This document shows, piece by piece, positions 26,889 to 38,335 of a DNA stretch of 64,000 nucleotides. Below the pieces are notes generated by a model. The model was not told where the DNA came from. It saw nothing but the letters and a program-made list of their open reading frames with translations, and ran no database searches. The position numbers were made by a program, and so were the translations under genes. Origin of the DNA: JAEUIE01 sp035430005 (GTDB lineage Bacteria; Planctomycetota; Planctomycetia; Gemmatales; HRBIN36); assembly GCA_035430005.1 (NCBI GenBank), contig DAOMFV010000009.1, positions 1 to 64,000 on the forward strand. The letters are read 5' to 3'. The first letter of the stretch is position 1; every line of letters begins with the position of its first letter.

Positions 26889-27326
26889 CTATGCCGACTC
26901 ACTCTCCGTCGGCTTCGGCTCCACCTCCACGGCAACCAGGGGGACCAAACGCTTCACCGTCTCCAGCAGCTTATCCATCGAAAAAGGCTTTCTCAGGTAT
27001 TCGTCCACGCCCAGCATCTCGGCGTAGGCTCGGTGTCTGCCGCCTTCGTTGGCGGTGATCATGATCATCTTGGGAGACCATTCCCTGCCCTTGGCTTTTA
27101 GCTTTTCCAGGACGAGAAACCCCGATTTCTTCGGCATCATCATGTCGACAATGACCATATCGGGCCGCTCGCGCTCAGCCACATTCAGCCCTGCGTTGCC
27201 ATCGCTGGCCGTAATCACCCGGTAGCCTCGGCTTTCGATGGCGGCGCGGATAGCAAAAAGAATATCGTGATCGTCGTCCACCACGAGTACGGTCTTGTTT
27301 CCAACAGGATAGTTGTTCGCAGGCAT
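26889..27326 (-). CDS. Single-domain response regulator (CheY-like)
   Basis: The ATG at 27326 has AAGGAAG at a good distance; the longer frame from 27359 is not needed. The 145-residue protein is one receiver domain: acidic pocket D17-D19, phospho-acceptor D61 in VIVDMMMP, the Thr of MITANE (about 92) and the conserved Lys in YLRKPF (about 112). A short acidic tail (from about 130) has no output domain. It should be phosphorylated by a histidine kinase encoded elsewhere, or act by protein contact. Its 3' end abuts the nucleotidyltransferase remnant. Confidence 0.93.
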   Translation of the reverse strand: MPANNYPVGNKTVLVVDDDHDILFAIRAAIESRGYRVITASDGNAGLNVAERERPDMVIVDMMMPKKSGFLVLEKLKAKGREWSPKMIMITANEGGRHRAYAEMLGVDEYLRKPFSMDKLLETVKRLVPLVAVEVEPKPTESESA

Positions 27327-27590
27327 GCTTCTTCCTTGCAGACTGATGACGACTGGCATGAACCTCGCGGTCGAGGCTAGTTTATGCTACCCAGCGTGTT
27401 CATGAGTGACAATGGCTTGCGACAAGATGAACAGGCAGTAGTGGGCAGGGGGCACCTGGCAGAAGGTCAAGTCTATCCGTGGTAGCATCTCAATGCAAGT
27501 CTGGCATGGGACTATGACTCGTTTTATGAATGTGAACTCATTGACTCTCTGATAGACTCCAATTTGACGCTGTTCACTGTGAGCCCATCC
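27327..27590. other. Largest gene-free gap, divergent
   Basis: These 264 bases lie between the divergent response regulator and membrane-protein genes. I see a small hairpin-forming CCTCG-cggt-CGAGG at 27363-27376 but no open frame with a ribosome site, no RNA gene and no repeat. Promoters for both genes should lie here. Confidence 0.4.
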
Positions 27591-27983
27591 ATGGAAGAAG
27601 TCGTCGTCCTGATCCTACAGGTGTACTTTGAGATATTCTTCAATGCGATCATCTCGTTGCCGTTCGATTGGGTCTTTTCCTCGCTTCATTCTGAACAAGA
27701 ACAAGAGAACATCAAGGGATGTATTTACCCAATCCTCTTTGTTATTGTCGGCGCCGGTTGTGGCTGGGTCTCCCTCTTGATACTTCCCAAATTGCTGATC
27801 GCCATTCCAGCACTACGACTGGTGAACCTCATCTTTGCCCCGCTGATGTCAGGTGGAATGGCGGTCTATCTGGCCTCCTGGCGGCAGAAGGAGGGAAAAC
27901 TGAATTATTCTTTACTTCACTTCTTCAATGCCTTTTTCTTTACCCTGGCCTTTGTCGGCGTTCGTTGGGCCTATTCCAGGTAA
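27591..27983 (+). CDS. Small four-helix membrane protein, unknown
   Basis: A TTG at 27564 also opens this frame, but ATG 27591 gives a clean start. The 130-residue product is strongly hydrophobic with about four membrane segments (about residues 4-24, 44-64, 72-94 and 104-124) separated by short charged loops, one being Glu/Gln-rich (HSEQEQEN). No family is recognised and no catalytic motif is seen. It precedes elbB by 73 bases on the same strand. The consistent hydrophobic pattern and lack of competing genes support it as real. Confidence 0.6.
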   Translation: MEEVVVLILQVYFEIFFNAIISLPFDWVFSSLHSEQEQENIKGCIYPILFVIVGAGCGWVSLLILPKLLIAIPALRLVNLIFAPLMSGGMAVYLASWRQKEGKLNYSLLHFFNAFFFTLAFVGVRWAYSR

Positions 27984-28056
27984 TGAACTGTCACTCATCA
28001 GGAACCATAGAGATTGATATGATAAAGAACTGCAAGTAGGGGGGGAGGAATCAGTC

Positions 28057-28749
28057 ATGGCACGCATTGCAGTTGTTTTGAGTGGAGCCGGGGTCTTCGA
28101 TGGCAGTGAGATTTATGAAACTGTTTTGACGCTGATTGCGCTCGATAAGACAGGCGTCCACGTCACCTGCCTGGCTCCGAACAAGAATTTCACAGTTGTT
28201 GATCATCTCACCCAAAAGCCAACCAGCGAAGAACGTAACGTCCTCAGCGAAGCTGCCCGTATTGTACGTGGCCAGGTCAGCGACCTGGGCAAGGCTGATC
28301 CCAACGAATTCGATGCGGTCATTCTTCCCGGTGGCTTCGGGGCAGCCAAGAACCTGAGCAACTACGCCACCGAAGGGGGGCAGTGCGAAGTCGATTCCAG
28401 CCTTCGAAAGTTCCTCATCGCCATGAACCGTGCCGGCAAACCTATCGGCGCTATCTGCATTGCTCCGGTGCTCCTGGCCAAGGTACTCGGCATGAATGGC
28501 TCGCCCCGCTTAACGATCGGTACCGATCCGCAGACTGCTAACCATATCGAATCCTTCGGCGCCGAGCATATCAGTTGCCCGGTAGATGATATTGTCATCG
28601 ATGCTGAACAGAAGATTGTTACCACTCCTGCCTACATGTTGGCTCACCGAATCGGCGAGGCGGCACAGGGCATCAACAAGCTGATTCACGAAGTGCTCAA
28701 ACTGGCACAGGCCAATGCACCTCGTCGTCCTACTCCTGCCAAGACTTAA
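28057..28749 (+). CDS. elbB: ElbB-like glyoxalase / DJ-1-PfpI-type protein
   Basis: ElbB belongs to the class I glutamine-amidotransferase-like superfamily and has glyoxalase activity in E. coli; the historical link to isoprenoid synthesis is indirect. The 230 residues start with the family-typical VVLSGAGVFDGSEI (6-19). The nucleophile elbow GAICIAP has its Cys at about residue 136, and the LPGGFGAAKNLS block lies near 91. A strong GGGGGGGAGG ribosome site precedes the ATG. It is followed 15 bases later by the U32-family gene, so the two may be co-transcribed. Confidence 0.92.
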   Translation: MARIAVVLSGAGVFDGSEIYETVLTLIALDKTGVHVTCLAPNKNFTVVDHLTQKPTSEERNVLSEAARIVRGQVSDLGKADPNEFDAVILPGGFGAAKNLSNYATEGGQCEVDSSLRKFLIAMNRAGKPIGAICIAPVLLAKVLGMNGSPRLTIGTDPQTANHIESFGAEHISCPVDDIVIDAEQKIVTTPAYMLAHRIGEAAQGINKLIHEVLKLAQANAPRRPTPAKT

Positions 28750-28764
28750 GTTGATTGCCTGTCC

Positions 28765-31311
28765 ATGAACCACCAAATCATCAAGCCTGAGCTTCTCGCC
28801 CCTGCCGGCGATTGGGAAGCGCTGAAGGCTGCCGTCGCCAATGGGGCCGATGCGGTCTACTTCGGATTGACTTCATTCAATGCCAGGCATCGCGCTTCCA
28901 ACTTCGAGCCTGGTGAGTTGCCTGAGCTGATGAATTACCTGCATCAGCGTGGAGTCAAAGGATACGTCACCTTCAACATCTTGACCTTCGCCAATGAGTT
29001 CGAAGAAGCTCTTAAGATGCTCGAAACGATTCGCGCAGCTAGGGTCGATGCGGTCATCGTGCAGGATCTCGGCCTGGCGTGGGCTATCCAGAAGTTACTG
29101 CCAGGCCTGGTGGTACACGGCTCGACTCAGATGACATTGACTGAAGCCCTTGCAGTCAACAAGGTCAAGGAACTGGGCATCGAACGAGTGATTCTGGCCC
29201 GCGAACTCTCTGCTACTGATGTGGGCAAGATACATCAGGCCACCGAGATGCCGCTGGAAGTATTCATTCATGGAGCGTTATGCGTTGCCTACAGCGGCCA
29301 ATGCCTGACCTCCGAAGCTCTTGGCGGGCGAAGCGCCAATCGTGGCCAATGTGCCCAGGCATGCCGCATGCCTTATGAACTCAAGGTCGATGGCCAAATT
29401 CGCGAGTTGAAAGACAAAGCCTACCTCCTTAGCCCACAGGACCTTGCGGCCTACGATCTTGTCAATGAACTTACTCGTCAAGGAGTTGTCAGCTTCAAGA
29501 TCGAAGGCCGACTCAAGAAGGCAGACTATGTCGCTGCCACGGTGCAAACCTATCGGCAGGCAATCGACGCACTCGCCCATGCCGATCCTTTTGTGCTGGG
29601 TAAGAAGCAGCAGCTTGATCTGGAGCAGACGTTCTCTCGCGGCTTGACCCAGGGCTTCCTCGGCGGCATCAACCACCAGGCTCTCGTGCCCGGTCGATCA
29701 CCCAAGAAGCGAGGAGTTCGTATCGGCACCGTCGTCGGCACCATACGGCATGGTATCCTCGTTCAATTGGCTGATGCCACCATCCCCGTTGAATGGCTCG
29801 TCAAAGCCGGCGATGGGGTGGTCTTCGATGAAGGCAAACCCGAAGGCGATGAGGCCGGGGGCCGAGTCTGGAAGGTGAGCAAAGGCCCGAACGCCAAAGA
29901 ACGGGATGTCGTGGAACTGACCTTTGACCGTAACTCGTTCGATACCAACAGAGTCTCGGTAGGTAATCTGGTCTGGAAGACCGACGATCCCGCGCTCCAC
30001 AAGCGACTAGAGAAGAGCTACTCCGAAGACAAGCCGATCATCAAGCAACTCATCCATGCCCATCTTCAAGGCACTCTCGGCGGCAGCGTCAAGCTGAGCA
30101 TGACCAGCGACGCCGGGCTGCAAGGCTCCTCCACCTGGCCGGGGCCATTGGAATCGGCTCGCAAGCACGCTTTCACCCGTGCCATCCTTCAGGAGCAACT
30201 AAGCCGTTTGCACGAGACCCCTTACACGCTCGGAAGAATCACGATCGATTTGCCCAACAATGTAATGATTCCGACGAGTGTGCTGAATGAACTCCGTCGC
30301 CGTGTCCTGGTTGATCTATTGCTGCAATGCGAACAAAAGGATAAGAGCCAGCCAGTAGTCAGAACGACGATGCCGGTGACGAAGCAGCTATCCGAATGGC
30401 GAGCGGCCTTGCGACAAGAATCAACACCAACCTCGAACGTCTCCGAACCCCAACTGGCGTTGATGGTTCGCACCCTGCCTCAACTCCAGGGCCTACTCGA
30501 ATACTCCGTACAAAATCGTGCTACAGCACCCAGCCTCGTCTACTGCGACTTGGAGGACGTAAGGCAGTATCGAGAAGCCATTAGCAAGGCCCGTGAAGCG
30601 GGGATGCCTATCGGGCTGGCCACGCTCCGCATCATCAAGCCGGGTGAAGAAAGCTGGCTGCGGCTCATAGCCAGTTATCAGCCCGATCTGATCCTGGCTC
30701 GAAACCTGGCAAGTGTTGCCTACTACCGCAAGCATTCGGTTGACATCCCCCTCGTCGGCGACTTTTCTCTCAATGTCGTCAACGATGTAACCGCTCATTG
30801 GTATGCTCAGCAGGGTCTACAATGTCTGACTCCTGGCTTTGACCTCAACTGGGACCAGCTACAGGCCCTGATTCAATCGGCCCACACTGGTTGGTTCGAG
30901 CCAGTCGTTCACTACCACATGCCCATGTTTCACAACGAACACTGCGTCTTCGCTGCACTGCTCTCCGATGGCAAAGACTGGCGTGACTGCGGCAGACCGT
31001 GTGATCGACACAAAGTCGAACTCAAGGATCATTCCGGGGCGGTCTTCCCGGTGCTGGTCGATGCCGGCTGCCGCAACACCGTCTACAACGCGCTGCCCCA
31101 GTCAGCTGCCGAGTACATTCCTGCCATGATCAAAATGGGCATCAAGCACTTCCGCATTGAACTGCTGCGGGAAGAACCTCAAGAGATCGGGACCCTTCTC
31201 GAAAGCTATTGGCGCATCATTCGTGGTCAGGACGATGGCCGCACCGCCTGGAAAAAGTTGCAGGCCACTCAACAGTTAGGCGTTACCCGCGGGACGCTGC
31301 AGATGGTGTAA
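28765..31311 (+). CDS. U32-family (RlhA/TrhP-like) RNA hydroxylation protein, long form
   Basis: U32 'peptidases' of the RlhA/TrhP group are iron-sulfur proteins needed for hydroxylation of cytidine in 23S rRNA or uridine in tRNA. The signature block EVFIHGALCVAYSGQC is at 165-180, giving C173 and C180, with C196 and C200 in GQCAQAC completing a probable [4Fe-4S] site. A large second part (about 300-848) fits the DUF3656-type extension of RlhA-like proteins, and a second Cys cluster (CGRPC near 737) lies near the C-terminus. At 848 residues it is longer than E. coli RlhA. The last 29 bases overlap the convergent psd gene. RlhA versus TrhP function is not decided. Confidence 0.88.
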   Translation: MNHQIIKPELLAPAGDWEALKAAVANGADAVYFGLTSFNARHRASNFEPGELPELMNYLHQRGVKGYVTFNILTFANEFEEALKMLETIRAARVDAVIVQDLGLAWAIQKLLPGLVVHGSTQMTLTEALAVNKVKELGIERVILARELSATDVGKIHQATEMPLEVFIHGALCVAYSGQCLTSEALGGRSANRGQCAQACRMPYELKVDGQIRELKDKAYLLSPQDLAAYDLVNELTRQGVVSFKIEGRLKKADYVAATVQTYRQAIDALAHADPFVLGKKQQLDLEQTFSRGLTQGFLGGINHQALVPGRSPKKRGVRIGTVVGTIRHGILVQLADATIPVEWLVKAGDGVVFDEGKPEGDEAGGRVWKVSKGPNAKERDVVELTFDRNSFDTNRVSVGNLVWKTDDPALHKRLEKSYSEDKPIIKQLIHAHLQGTLGGSVKLSMTSDAGLQGSSTWPGPLESARKHAFTRAILQEQLSRLHETPYTLGRITIDLPNNVMIPTSVLNELRRRVLVDLLLQCEQKDKSQPVVRTTMPVTKQLSEWRAALRQESTPTSNVSEPQLALMVRTLPQLQGLLEYSVQNRATAPSLVYCDLEDVRQYREAISKAREAGMPIGLATLRIIKPGEESWLRLIASYQPDLILARNLASVAYYRKHSVDIPLVGDFSLNVVNDVTAHWYAQQGLQCLTPGFDLNWDQLQALIQSAHTGWFEPVVHYHMPMFHNEHCVFAALLSDGKDWRDCGRPCDRHKVELKDHSGAVFPVLVDAGCRNTVYNALPQSAAEYIPAMIKMGIKHFRIELLREEPQEIGTLLESYWRIIRGQDDGRTAWKKLQATQQLGVTRGTLQMV

Positions 31312-32290
31312 GACGCATCAGGATAGTTGATCCACCTTTGACCTTATCGCCCACTTTGACATTCATTTCGATCTTCGCTGATGTCGGCAGGTACAGTTCG
31401 GTACGTGAACCGAGCTTGATCATCCCGAACATCTCACCTTTATTGACATGCTGGCCGGGCTTGAGTTCACAGACGATGCGGTGAGCAAGCGCTCCTGAAA
31501 TCTGCGTGATCCGCACCGGCATGCCTGTCTCGTCATGCTTCATGTCGATCCATAGCTGTTCGTTCACCCGGGCCGAGAGAGTCTTAAGTGCGTTGAGGAA
31601 TTTGCCCGGGTAGAACCGGAGTTGAGTCACCACCCCGGCCAGCGGCGCACGGTTGATATGAACATTGAAGACAGACAGAAAGATCCCCACTCGAAATGCT
31701 CGATTTTCTGGAAAGCCTTCTGCTTCCACCTCAGCCAGCTCAACGATGGTGCCATCAGCGGGGCTGACAATGGCTGCGGCATCGTTCGGTATCGCCCTCG
31801 ACGGATTCCGAAAGAACCAGATGATCTCCAGCCAGAAGAGAATGATGGCAACGCCAAGCAGCCAGATGAGCCAGAAGGGAGCGCCGAACCAGCCCAGCCA
31901 GCCGACGATGATACTGGCCACGATGCAAGCCAACGTGAAGGCAATCAGTTCAGACAAGCCCCACCGGGCTAATGGCAACTTGTCTCGCCAGGCAAATCGA
32001 TCCTGCTCTGGCGGGAATGAGTAGCCACACACATTTCTGAAATACTTCAAATCACGATTATCGATGACATTCGCTGAGCAACCCAAAACACGGCCCGGAC
32101 AGTTGGCACAAGAGCCTTGGCGATGCTCGGCCTGCTTTGCAATGTACTTCTGGAAGAAGGTACGCAGCACCCAGTGTCGCCAACGGCCCCATGCCAATTC
32201 CAACCGCATGCCCCAGCCGCTGCCCGGCTGAATGCTCGCTATGGGCGCTTCCTTGCCAAAGCTTGGGTAACTTTCTTGACCATTCTCCAT
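31283..32290 (-). CDS. psd: Phosphatidylserine decarboxylase with N-terminal Cys extension
   Basis: Psd makes phosphatidylethanolamine from phosphatidylserine and matures by self-cleavage at a Gly-Ser bond to create a pyruvoyl group. The cleavage block is KLGSRTELYLP with G294-S295; the SPADG block (176-180), the H211 region (NVHINRAP) and the FYPGKF block (226-231) fit the short, type II-like Psd. Two membrane segments lie at about 113-133 and 138-159. In front of these is an extra stretch of about 100 residues with C61, C64, C71 and C88 (C-x2-C-x6-C-x16-C), which could bind metal and is not part of usual Psd. The gene follows the unknown 176-residue gene after 21 bases. Confidence 0.92.
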   Translation of the reverse strand: MENGQESYPSFGKEAPIASIQPGSGWGMRLELAWGRWRHWVLRTFFQKYIAKQAEHRQGSCANCPGRVLGCSANVIDNRDLKYFRNVCGYSFPPEQDRFAWRDKLPLARWGLSELIAFTLACIVASIIVGWLGWFGAPFWLIWLLGVAIILFWLEIIWFFRNPSRAIPNDAAAIVSPADGTIVELAEVEAEGFPENRAFRVGIFLSVFNVHINRAPLAGVVTQLRFYPGKFLNALKTLSARVNEQLWIDMKHDETGMPVRITQISGALAHRIVCELKPGQHVNKGEMFGMIKLGSRTELYLPTSAKIEMNVKVGDKVKGGSTILMRLTPSAASRG

Positions 32291-32311
32291 GATGATTCTC
32301 GAGGCAAAAGT

Positions 32312-32842
32312 CTATTTGTGACTTGGTTTGGTGCCTGGGCCGGGCTTGTTCGACTGCACATTGGGAGGTGGCTTGCGGGGCTGCAAGAGTCGTGATCGTA
32401 GTTCGCTGAGGTCCACAGGAGGTTGCTTGGGGGCAGAGGCTTCGGCTAGAGCCTGCACCGAAGCTGCCGGTAGACGAACTGGCTCGGGACGCTGCTCATC
32501 CTCGTCTGCCAGCCTGTCCTGCTCTTTCTCTTCCTCATCTCTCGACTTGGTCCCCAGGGATTTGCGCACACCGCCAATAATCTCGCCGAACGTCTTGACC
32601 AACATTTCATCTTCAACGGGACGGCTGAAGAAGACCATTTTCAATTCTTCCCAGGGAACCATGAAGATTCGTTCGCTCTCGTCAGTGCCACCCAGTCGTC
32701 CGCGAATAATCAGGAATTCCTCAGCATACACCAGAAACCGTTGATTAAAGACATCGATCCCGGTCGAAAGAGAAAAAACGACCTGATCGTGCATTGTTTC
32801 GGGCAGCTTCTGAAAGAAATTGACCCAGTGTTCTCGTTTCAT
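32312..32842 (-). CDS. Unknown protein with charged low-complexity tail (176 aa)
   Basis: The open frame extends back into the metallo-hydrolase gene, but the ATG at 32842 gives the sensible start (MKREHWVNFFQKLP). Residues 1-85 look like a compact domain with alternating strands (QVVFSLSTGIDVF, FLIIRGRLGG, RIFMVPWEELKMVFF), perhaps a small beta-barrel. Residues about 100-176 are Glu/Asp/Arg-, then Pro/Lys-rich and probably disordered. No named family is recognised. It lies between the beta-CASP gene (67 bases upstream) and psd (21 bases downstream) on the same strand. No strong ribosome site is seen. Confidence 0.7.
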   Translation of the reverse strand: MKREHWVNFFQKLPETMHDQVVFSLSTGIDVFNQRFLVYAEEFLIIRGRLGGTDESERIFMVPWEELKMVFFSRPVEDEMLVKTFGEIIGGVRKSLGTKSRDEEEKEQDRLADEDEQRPEPVRLPAASVQALAEASAPKQPPVDLSELRSRLLQPRKPPPNVQSNKPGPGTKPSHK

Positions 32843-32909
32843 GCATAACCAGTGGTAAAGGCACGTGACTGACTGTTTGAGCAACACTATTGTAGCGGGC
32901 AAACCTGGA

Positions 32910-34325
32910 TCAGTCTGGAGGCGATATTGAAATCGTCTGGCCACGTTCTGCGATAGTTGTCGAACCAGGCCGAGTGATGTTGAGTGCGGCCCCCAAAGCA
33001 GACAGCGACTTCTCCTCACCATGAACGAGATGTATCTGGGAGCCGGATTCCAAAGCAGGCGACAACAGATGCACCAGTTCATGATGATCTGCATGCCCGG
33101 AGAACCCGCGCAGCGTGACGACATCAGCCCACTTGTTCCATTCACGCCCCTGGATACGCACTGTTGGCCCCGGCTCCATAAGGCGATAGCCCAGTGAACC
33201 CGGCGTCTGAAAGCTGACCAGCACAATCGTACAGCGAGGATCATCAATGGCATGCTTCAAATGATGGACAATACGCCCGCCTTCTCCCATTCCACTGGAT
33301 GCCACCACAATGCAGGGCAAGGTGTCGTGCATGACATCCTTGCTCTCCTCGACAGTGGTGATGTAATGCACGTAGTCGGTATGCAGAAACGGTCGGCCTT
33401 CGTGAACCGCACGCTGCACCTCGCTGGAGAGGTCGCCAATATGGTTCTCCATGATATCGAGAATACGGTTGGAGAGAGGGCTATCAACGTAGATGGGCAC
33501 ACGCTGCAAACGACCCAGTTCGATCAGGTTGATGAGCGTGTGAACGACCAACTGCACCCGGCCCAGGCTGAAGGCGGGAATCAGAACCTTGCCGCCACGG
33601 TCGATGGTCGATTCAACTGCTGAAACCATTTTATCCTGCATCATCTCGTACGATTCGTGTATCTGTCCGCCATAGGTAGCTTCGCTAAGCACTAGGTCAC
33701 TGGGCAACAGTGGGGCAACGGGACGTAGTAAAGGGATGGTAGAACGGCCCACATCGCCGGTAAAAGTCATGGTTCGTTCGTGCTCTCCATCACTTAGCCG
33801 CAGATGCACGCAGGCCGAACCCAGGGCATGACCCGCTTCACGAAACTGAAAGCCTACATCGCCGCTGATGCTTTTGGGTTTGTAGTAACGAACCGGCCTG
33901 GCAAGAGCGATAGTCTCCAGCACATCTTCCTGCTGATACAGAGGAGCGAGCCAGGGTTGGTCAGATTCTCGTTTGTGGTTATAGATGACCGTTTCCTGCG
34001 ACTGCACATTCGACGCATCAGTCAGCATCGGCAGCAGCAAATCACGTGTGGCGTATGTACAGTAGATCGGCCCGCGAAAGCCCTGTCTGACCAGCGTCGG
34101 CAGGTTACCACAATGATCGAGGTGAGCGTGTGAAAGAACGACCGCGTCGATTTCGTACGGATCGAAGGGAAACTCACGGTTCTTGACCTGTGATCCCTTT
34201 TCAAGAAGGAGGCCGCAGTCCAGGAGGATGCGCTGCTTCTCGGTCTGCAACAAATGCATCGAACCAGAGACTTGCCGGGCTGCTCCCCAGGTCGTGATCG
34301 ATAATGGCGACGTCTTCATACTCAT
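32910..34325 (-). CDS. Beta-CASP metallo-beta-lactamase-fold hydrolase (RNase-like)
   Basis: The family includes CPSF73-like RNA endonucleases/exonucleases. In the 471 residues the metal-binding HxHxDH motif appears as SHAHLDHCGN (about 64-73), with TGDVGR (about 191), the beta-CASP SEATYGG block (about 214), SGMGEGGRIVHHL (about 344) and the C-terminal RMMBL SGHADHHEL (about 410). LDCGLLLEKG near 35 is the first acidic block. No membrane segment or signal is seen, so it should act on RNA in the cytoplasm. It is the first gene of a likely three-gene unit ending in psd and is divergent from the aminotransferase. RNA versus other substrate is inferred. Confidence 0.9.
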   Translation of the reverse strand: MSMKTSPLSITTWGAARQVSGSMHLLQTEKQRILLDCGLLLEKGSQVKNREFPFDPYEIDAVVLSHAHLDHCGNLPTLVRQGFRGPIYCTYATRDLLLPMLTDASNVQSQETVIYNHKRESDQPWLAPLYQQEDVLETIALARPVRYYKPKSISGDVGFQFREAGHALGSACVHLRLSDGEHERTMTFTGDVGRSTIPLLRPVAPLLPSDLVLSEATYGGQIHESYEMMQDKMVSAVESTIDRGGKVLIPAFSLGRVQLVVHTLINLIELGRLQRVPIYVDSPLSNRILDIMENHIGDLSSEVQRAVHEGRPFLHTDYVHYITTVEESKDVMHDTLPCIVVASSGMGEGGRIVHHLKHAIDDPRCTIVLVSFQTPGSLGYRLMEPGPTVRIQGREWNKWADVVTLRGFSGHADHHELVHLLSPALESGSQIHLVHGEEKSLSALGAALNITRPGSTTIAERGQTISISPPD

Positions 34326-34413
34326 CTCTACATCATACGAAGACTATGCAGTTCATCCGAATCCTGTTAAGCTGATCTCTTACTTACCTCAATCAGCTTT
34401 GGTGTGCTTCACG

Positions 34414-35511
34414 ATGCATCCTCCACTGGCAGATCGAACCGTTCCCTTCCTCCAAAGTAGCTTCAAACGCATCTTTGAACTCTCACGGCAACTGAAGAAC
34501 CCGATCAACCTGGGCATCGGTCAACCCGACTTCGATGTGCCTGATGAGTTGAAAGATGTAGCCATTGCTGCGATACGCACCGGGCCGAACGGTTACACCT
34601 TGCCAAGCGGTGTGCCGGAACTGCGTGAGACGATCAAAAAAAGCCTCGATAAGAAGACCGGCCATAACGACGAAGTCGTGATCACCTGCGGCACCATGGG
34701 AGCGGTCACTCTCGCTCTACAAGCGATTCTCAACCCTGGCGATGAGGTATTGCTCTTTGATCCCTACTTTGTCGCCTATCCCCAGTTGACGACGCTCATT
34801 GGCGCTCAGGCCAAATTCATCTCGACCTATCCTGATTTCCAGCCCGATCCTGATGCTGTCGCTGCGGCCATTACCCCCAGAACCCGAGCCATCATTCTGT
34901 GCAGCCCCGGTAACCCTACTGGTGTCGTCGCTTATCGTGAGCAAGTGAAAGCGCTGGCGGAGTTGGCTGACAGCCGGGGCATCTGGCTGATCAGCGATGA
35001 AATCTACTCCACGTTCGTTTACGACGATCCTTTCGTTACCCCGGCCTGTTTCGCTCAGAACGTGCTGATCTGCTCCAGCTTCAGCAAGACCCACGCCATG
35101 CCCGGCTGGCGGCTCGGCTACGCCTACGGCCCGCAAATCATCGTACAGGCCATGATCGCCATGCAGCAATCAACCTTTGTATGCGCTCCTAGCATGGCTC
35201 AAGCTGCCGGAATCGCTGCATGGGAGTACCCGATGGAAAGCTACGTGCAAAGCTACAAGAATAAACGTGACTGGGTGCTAAAGAATCTCGATTCACGCTA
35301 TGAAATAGTCAAGCCCGAAGGAGCTTTCTATCTGTTTCCGAAATGTGCAAAAGGAACAGGCACGTCAATGGCGGAAGCAGCTATCAGGCACGACCTGGTG
35401 ATCATGCCGGGCATGGTCTTCAGTCAGCAAGATACGCATTTCAGGATCAGCTATGGGGTTCCGGATGAAAATTTGCATCGTGGGATAGAGATACTCAACC
35501 GGCTCGCATAG
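34414..35511 (+). CDS. Pyridoxal-phosphate aminotransferase, class I/II
   Basis: The ATG at 34414 is used; the open frame upstream of it runs antisense through the beta-CASP gene. The 365-residue protein is an aspartate/aromatic-type fold I aminotransferase. It has the GIGQPDFDVP block (about 33-42), GYTLPSGVPELR (about 60-71), the PGNPTGVV block with the conserved Asn (about 166), the SDEIYS Asp-Tyr pair (about 196) and the PLP lysine in CSSFSKTHAMPGWRLGY (about 225). The terminal Arg for the substrate carboxylate is in HFRISYG (about 345). Substrate amino acid is not decided. The next gene, aconitase, starts 97 bases downstream. Confidence 0.92.
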   Translation: MHPPLADRTVPFLQSSFKRIFELSRQLKNPINLGIGQPDFDVPDELKDVAIAAIRTGPNGYTLPSGVPELRETIKKSLDKKTGHNDEVVITCGTMGAVTLALQAILNPGDEVLLFDPYFVAYPQLTTLIGAQAKFISTYPDFQPDPDAVAAAITPRTRAIILCSPGNPTGVVAYREQVKALAELADSRGIWLISDEIYSTFVYDDPFVTPACFAQNVLICSSFSKTHAMPGWRLGYAYGPQIIVQAMIAMQQSTFVCAPSMAQAAGIAAWEYPMESYVQSYKNKRDWVLKNLDSRYEIVKPEGAFYLFPKCAKGTGTSMAEAAIRHDLVIMPGMVFSQQDTHFRISYGVPDENLHRGIEILNRLA

Positions 35512-35608
35512 TATCTCCTGGTTATTCTCTTCGCGGAGGTACACCCTCACTACAAGAGACCTACAATAACTTCGTTTCAAGACACGATCTTTCCGATAGG
35601 ATTCGCCG

Positions 35609-38326
<2,718 letters not shown>

Positions 38327-38335
38327 ACGGTAGTG

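Noticed and set aside
27363..27376. CCTCG-cggt-CGAGG hairpin as a terminator
   Set aside because: Stem is only five bases, there is no T run, and it lies upstream of both flanking genes, not at a gene end.
32843..33253. N-terminal extension of the 176-residue protein frame
   Set aside because: Same-strand overlap with the beta-CASP coding sequence in another frame; Arg/Cys/Trp-rich nonsense.
34183..34413. N-terminal extension of the aminotransferase frame
   Set aside because: Antisense to the start of the beta-CASP gene and unlike any aminotransferase; ATG 34414 gives the usual start.
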